DNA of 6,828 bases from Candidatus Rhabdochlamydia sp. GTDB taxonomy: Bacteria; Chlamydiota; Chlamydiia; Chlamydiales; Rhabdochlamydiaceae. How positions within the stretch are numbered: the stretch's first letter is position 1; every line of letters begins with the position of its first letter. Position numbers and translations under genes: made by a program. Location: assembly GCA_030044075.1 (NCBI GenBank), contig JASHWM010000055.1, forward strand, positions 1-6,828. The letters run 5' to 3'. Shown one piece after another: positions 1-6,200 of the stretch. Below the pieces are notes generated by a model. The model had not been told where the DNA came from and made no database searches. It saw only the letters and a list, made by a program, of their open reading frames with translations.

Positions 1-63
1 TTTCATGGTGGACAGACCTTTACACATTTTTCTGTAATTGCAAGTTATTAACAAAAGATAATT
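1..63. other. AT-rich flank, possible end of an upstream gene
   Basis: No gene can be supported here. Two + strand frames are open from the window edge and close quickly: one stops at TAA 35-37 (last residues FMVDRPLHIFL) and one at TAA 49-51. Either could be the last codons of a gene lying outside the window, but a dozen residues cannot decide it. A 6-bp AT-rich inverted repeat (ACAAAA 51-56 with TTTTGT 62-67, 5-nt loop) follows. It is too weak and lacks the GC stem of a convincing intrinsic terminator. Confidence 0.2.
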
Positions 64-94
64 TTGTGATAATTACTAGTGACAGAATTATAAA
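64..94 (+). promoter_or_regulatory. weak sigma-70-like promoter candidate
   Basis: TATAAA at 89-94 matches five of six bases of the -10 consensus, with TTGTGA at 64-69 as a possible -35 box. The spacer is 19 nt, longer than the ideal 17. Transcription would begin near 101 and give a leader of about 45 nt before the ATG at 146. GATAAT at 68-73 is an alternative -10 box with TTATTA (45-50) as a poor -35. The whole region is AT-rich, so such matches are expected by chance and the call is tentative. Confidence 0.25.
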
Positions 95-125
95 AAGTTG
101 TTAAATAAAAAATTATTAACGATTC

Positions 126-144
126 ACAGCTTAAAAGGAGCTGT
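126..144 (+). promoter_or_regulatory. ribosome binding site inside a start-proximal hairpin
   Basis: AAAAGGAG at 133-140 is a strong Shine-Dalgarno sequence, with AGGAG ending 5 nt before the ATG at 146. It decides this start over the in-frame ATG at 155, which would lie 14 nt away. The same bases sit in a perfect inverted repeat: ACAGCT (126-131) pairs with AGCTGT (139-144) around the 7-nt loop TAAAAGG. The Shine-Dalgarno is therefore mostly in the loop, with its last AG in the 3' arm, and the stem ends one base before the start codon. The ribosome site and inverted repeat are seen directly; a regulatory role is inference. Confidence 0.6.
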
Positions 145-145
145 T

Positions 146-232
146 ATGACAATTATGCAATGGAAAAAGAATAAATTCCAATTTGGTTTTATCCTACTAC
201 TTGCTTTAAGCTCGTGCGGGGTTGCCTTTTCT
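146..232 (+). other. Sec signal peptide, residues 1-29, with overlapping lipobox
   Basis: A short basic n-region (K7, K8, K10) is followed by a hydrophobic core (about 13-22, FGFILLLALS). A-F-S at 27-29 fits the -3/-1 rule for signal peptidase I, giving a mature start at N30 (NPEGMQVVSG). That closely resembles the usual mature start of TPS substrates. A lipoprotein box also fits: L21-S22-S23-C24 has the required Cys and an uncharged stretch before it, which would make C24 the lipidated residue. I prefer cleavage at 29/30 because TPS substrates are normally soluble in the periplasm before secretion, but the sequence alone does not exclude the lipoprotein reading. Confidence 0.8.
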
Positions 233-3200
233 AATCCGGAAGGGATGCAAGTGGTTTCCGGGGAGGCGTCCTTGAGTTCGTCGGGAAGCCTTCAGGAGGT
301 GCGCGCCGGGCAAAGGGCAATATTGAACTGGGATAGTTTTTCCATTGCGAAGGGTGAAACTACGCGGTTTATCCAGCCCTCATCGGATAGCGCTGTCCTG
401 AACCGTGTGACTGGGGTCAACCTCAGCGAGCTCTACGGTACATTGGAAGCGAATGGTAAAGTTTATCTGATCAACCCTAGCGGTATTATTGTTGGTGAAG
501 GCGCAATGATCAACGTTGCAAGCTTCATCGCTTCTACCTTTGATATCCTTAATAGTGAGTTCCTCGGCGGAGGCGACATCAACTTCAAGGGAGAGTCAAA
601 AGCAGCTGTCATTAACTATGGTACCATCAAAGCGCTGGATGGCGATGTAGTCCTGATCGGATACCGCGCAGAAAATAATGGGACCATCGAAGCACCTCAA
701 GGAACCGTTGCTGTAACTGCTGCGGAAGATGTCCTTTTACAATCTTCCTCGAGCGAGAAGATTTTTATCCGTCCCAGCAAAAAAGAGCATTCTTCAGATA
801 CCGGGGTATCTAACACAGGCCACATTGAAGCAATCGAAGCGGAGCTGAAGGCAAACGGAAGTGCTTACGCTTTTGCAATTAAAAACTCAGGCTCGATCGA
901 CGCAACTGGTATTGTTGCGAAAAATGGCCGAGTGTTACTTGTTGCTGAAGGGGGGCTTACTGAAGTGTCCGGAACGATCACTGCGAAAAATGCAGATGAG
1001 TCCGGAGGAGAGGTCCTTATCCTTGGCGAACGTGTCAACCTCATCGATCAAGCATCGATCGACGTTTCTGGAAAAAATTCTGGAGGAGTCGTTTTAGTCG
1101 GAGGTGATTACAAGGGTCAAAATTCGTCTGTTTTGAATGCGTCCGTAGTTTATGTTGGCGAAGATGTAAAAGTGAAATCTGACGCCTTAGAAAGCGGAAA
1201 TGGCGGAAAGGTCATTTTTTGGGGTACTGACGGCAACATTTTTAGAGGTTCTGTGACTGCCCGCGGGGGTGAATTGTCCGGAGACGGCGGTTTTATTGAG
1301 ATTTCCAGCCTTGGGTATTTGTCTCCAAAAGGTTTTGCTGATACAAGAGCTCCACAGGGAAATATAGGAACATTGTTCTATGACCCAGCAGATGTGTGGA
1401 TCAATGATAACGCATCATTAGCGAACAATCCGATCAATGCAAAATATAACAACTATCCTAGTCCTACAATTTCTGGAGGTTATGAGTTCTCTGGCACAGT
1501 AGCCCAGATATATTATGGTGATATTCAAACCCAGCTTGGGTCTAACAACGTCATCATTGATACCTCAGCCGTTTCAGCAGCGACCCCAGGGTCAGGAAGA
1601 ATTGCCATTTCTGGTGTTCCGGGGGGATCAGGCAACCCAATGGAACTTTCCTGGACAGAGCCAACTAAACTGACTTTGCTTGCGACACAAGTTCTAATTG
1701 GACAAACATTAGATGGGATTGGGGCTCCAAATGAAGTAACGATATCAAACCAGTTTACTACAGCGGGGCTCACTGATACATTTATTGAAATTGATGCAAC
1801 ACAGCTGATCCTTGGAAATCCTAGCCAGGAAAATCCAAATTCCAATAATACATTTTCGCAGCTGAGCGTATCTAGCGGTAACATCCTTATCAATGCTTCA
1901 ACATCGGTTGAATTGTATGGAGCTGGAGATGGAAGATTTAATAGACAAGCCTCAATTGCTGCAGGGAATCCTGATCAGGATTATTTCGGCAGCATTACGA
2001 TCAATACAGGCGATGTAATCATACAGGCTGGCCCCAATACTACTGGAGGCAATGATTTTGCTGCAGCCTTTATTAGTTCGAATGGGCCCCTTACATTAAA
2101 TGCTAGCGGCAATATTCTAATGAGTGGTCAAGGGATCGTTCCTAATTCAGGTGATATTGCTGGAATTATCACTGAAAATGTCGGCGATCTGAACATCACT
2201 GCCAATAACCTGACGATGCAGGGTGGAACTGCGCAAAATAATCCATCAATAGCATATATTGGCTGTTCTGGAAGTCCGTCATCTACCGGAAATGTTTCCA
2301 TTATCTTGTCTGGAGATGCATTACTCACAGGCGGTGTCACAACTAATCTGCAGATTGCATCAGCGGTCATTGATGCAGGAAACTTTATCCCTGGTAATTC
2401 AGGAACTGGTACGGTTGAGCTTACTGCTCGAAATGTCACTCTGCAAGCCGGAGCAAACACTACAACCAATCCAAATACATCAAGTGCGCAAATTAGCGGC
2501 GCGTCCGGACTTACGATTCTGGCTTCCGGCGACATCTTATTGAATTCAGATGGATTGGACATCAGTGGTGACAATACGGTCCTGGGTAACTATCTTGAAG
2601 GGAACATCAATATTTCAGCAAACAATTTGACCCTCCTCGGAGGAAGCGCTAACGCGTCAATGAGTAACAACGCTCGCGCAACTTCTGCGATTGCAACAGG
2701 CCTTGGAGGACAATACACAGGTAATATCAATATTTCCCTCGGAGGAAATTGCGTACTGACTGGTGGTGTCACTGAACCGATAGGAGGACCTGGTGCTTCT
2801 ATATCTGCATTGATCTTCACTGGAGATGGGGGCGATATCACAATCAATGCAGGCGGAGACTATTTCCTTACTGCCGGAAGTACCTTTAATAATGGTTTCT
2901 CACGCGCTGAGATCAAGGTTGCTAGCGCATCAAACTCTTCTACTGGAGGTAATATTCTGATCACTGGACGTGACTGCACGCTCGTTGGTGGATCAGGAAC
3001 ATCAATTGCAGTTGAAGGAGAGGTTGCTGGTATTGAAATTGGCGGGGGTGCAAATTTCACCAATGTGCCTGGAACAATCACAATGAATATGACCGGTACC
3101 CTGACACTTCAGGGCGGTTCATCTTCTTCTTTTCCTTCTTTTAATCAGTTGACCCAAAGAAGTGCTTACATCAGAACCAATGGAAGTGATGATGCAAACA

Positions 3201-6200
3201 ACAATAGCATCCTGATCAACGGAACTCTTGCTGGTGCACTAAATGTATTTGGAGGAACCGAACAATTTTGCACAGCTGCAATCCAAACTGTTCAGGGAGA
3301 TGTTTCGATCAATGGCTTTGAGGCAATCAGCATTGTTGCGGGAAGTGGCGACTTTGCATTTGCCGAAATTGGAGCGAGTGGAAATGGCATTACATTGATC
3401 GATCCGATTACTTTATTGCTAAAAGGTTCGCAAACACCTGGTGTGCAAGGGGCCTATGCAGCTATTACTGCTGATAATAATGATGTCAACCTAACAGTTA
3501 TCAACGAAACGAACCTTATCGGGGGAGTGGGCAATGAGGATAATGCATTTATCCAAGCAAATGGCAAGGGAAGCGTTAACCTCAATATATCTGGTCCTCT
3601 TAATCTAATAGCCTCTGACTATGCTGACTCGATGGGAGTGCAAGATAATGCTGCGGTTTCAATTGTTGCGAACTCCACAGGTGATATAACGATCATAGGA
3701 ACTGGCGCTGCAATAATTAACCTGACAGCAGGTTCGAATAATGTCGGGCATGATGCAAGTGCATCCATTACAACGCAGGTGGGCGGAAGGTTAAACATTG
3801 ATTTATCAGATTCCGCTAATGGCAATATTATCATGAATGGTGGTTTTGCTGCTGATGGCGCATTTGGAAGTTCAAATTCAAATGCTTTGATCTATGCTAA
3901 TTATGGTGGGGTGATCACACTTAACATTTCTGGCGACTATGTCTTAACCGCTGGCGAGGCTACTGGAAGCTGCTATGCCGTAGCTGCTATTGCGATGTCC
4001 CACAATCCGCCTTTTTCATCCTCTCCTGCAGAAGGTGACAACATTTATGTGACAGGAAGAAACCTCAGTTTGCAAGGGGGCACCGGCAGCTCAAATATGG
4101 TCGATGCGACTGTTGCAGGGGTTCAGGTAGGAAGCGAAGTATCACCTGTCGATGGAGAAATTGTCATCAACCTGAGCGGCAACCTTGACATGCTCGGGGG
4201 CAGTTCTTCAGTCGATGAGTTGAAAGGCGCTGCTGTGATTAGGACCTATGGGGTGGACGCAAGCTCTACAAGCGCCATTACAATTACAGGAACTCCGGAA
4301 GGGTACTTAAATATTAATGGATCACCAGAACCGTATAATTTCGAAGAATTTTCATGCGCTTCAGAAATTAGTACAGCCAATGGAAATATTACAGCTACAG
4401 GGTTTGGCGATGTAAACATCATCGCAGGAAGCGGTGCAAATTCTTATGCAACAATAAGCGCTGGAGGGGATGGCTATGTCCTGATGGATGCAGTGACCCT
4501 TACACTTATGGGATCACAATCTGAAGACCTTCCACAAGGCGCTTTTGCAAGTATCACTACACATAACAATGATATTAACATCACTGTCCAAAATGCGACT
4601 AATCTCTATGGCGGATATAATTTAGGCGACTACGCCGAAATTTCCGCTGGCGGAACTGGTTCTGTCGGTAACCTCAATTTCACAACGACAGGGAATATTA
4701 TACTGACGAGCGCAAACTCTAATGAAGATGGCACAGGCTTCAATGCTTACACCGCATTAAGGACTGCTGACACTGGCAACCTGTCGATTATCGGTTCTGG
4801 TCCTTCCAATATCTATTTATATGGTGGAATGAACACAATTGGTGAGACAGCAAGTGCATTGATCGAAACAAGAACGAAAGGAAAGATCAATATTGATTTG
4901 AGCAATGCTTCCTTCGGTAATGGAAATATTGTATTGAATGCAGGAACTGCCGATATAGGGTACTATGGTCCATCGCAAGCAAACGCTGTGATCATAGCAC
5001 AGAACGGCGGTCCGATCGATATCAATATCGCCGGAGATTATGAATTCAACGCGGGAATCGATGGAACAGAAGGTGAGGGGTATGCAGTTGCCGGTGTATT
5101 CATGTCCTATTCACCATCGCCGACCCCATCTCCATCTTTTGGCGATAACATTACCTTGATCGGAAAAAATTGCTATTTGACAGGTGGATCTGGGCTTGGA
5201 GCAAATACCGATAATGGTATTGCCGCGATCCAGATTGGAAGCTCTTCCAACCAGGCTGTCATTGGCGCGATCAAGATGACTTTATCTGGAGATTTGGAAC
5301 TTAATGGGGGTTCTGGATTAAGTGAGGCAGGAAGCATCAATAATAGCGCCTACATAAGAACGTATGGAAGCGAAGATATTAATGATATCACCATCATTGG
5401 TACCCCAACAGGGAATTTAAGCGTGCTTGGCAGTACAACAGCTTCTCTTGCAGTGGCTGAGATCCAGACAGTGAACAACGGTAACATCACAGTAAATAAT
5501 TTTGGGAATGTATATGTAATCGCAGGAAATTATGTTGATACATTTGCCACGATCAGCGCTGGAGGCGATGGCTATATCTTCATGGATCCGGTGACACTCA
5601 CAGTGCAAGGATCTCAAGAGCTAAATCCAACTACGGTTGGCGATTTTTATATTGGTGCTTATGCTGAGATTGTGACACACAATAATGATATCAACATCAC
5701 AGTCCAAAATGAAACCCAGATCATCGGCGGTGTAGGAACTGGAAGCTACGCTCAGATCGTAGCAGGAGGCACTGGCGGACTTGGTAACCTGAACTTCACG
5801 ACTGCTGGAGAACTGAAGATCGCTGCAGGCACTCTTGTAGATTTTGGCCGAGGATTTAACTCTTACGCGAAGCTTGCCACAGCTGATACAGGAAATGTAA
5901 CCATTATAGGAACAGAAGCTGCAAACATTTATTTATTTGCCGGAGTTGGAACGGGTCTAATTACCGCCCAAGACGCTAATGCTTCGATCGAGACGAGAAC
6001 CCAAGGAAAGATCAATATCGATTTGTCGGGCGCCTCAGCAGGAAATGGAAATATTAAGCTGATCGGGGGAACAGCTGACACCGAAGGTGGTACAGTTACT
6101 ACAGCGAACGCATTTATCGGGACCAACTATGGCGGGTCTATCACGATCAATACGATAGGCGACCTTGAGATTCTAGGGGGAACCGCAATACTTGATTCTA

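Noticed and set aside
2..37. Residues FMVDRPLHIFL before a stop, resembling the serpin C-terminal signature (F-x-x-D-R-P-F)
   Set aside because: The key Phe after the Pro is Leu, the stop comes sooner than in real serpins, and only eleven residues are available, so chance cannot be excluded.
51..67. Possible intrinsic terminator, ACAAAA / TTTTGT stem
   Set aside because: The stem is six mostly A-T pairs with no GC-rich core and no following T run, so it is too weak to call.
45..120. Direct repeat TTATTAAC at 45-52 and 113-120
   Set aside because: Eight AT-rich bases in an AT-rich leader are expected by chance, and the copies have no clear relation to promoter or start.
861..1097. A + strand 78-codon frame, and 2259-2543 as a second one
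   Set aside because: Both overlap the main gene in another frame, lack a start signal and recognisable motifs, while the main frame carries clear family motifs across both regions.
1525..3834. Minus-strand open frames at 1525-1893, 2128-2574, 2590-2847, 2860-3081 and 3619-3834
   Set aside because: They lie wholly inside the long + strand gene, have no ribosome binding site that I can see, and their Pro/Val/Ile-rich translations are what the reverse complement of repetitive Gly/Asn/Ile/Thr codons produces.
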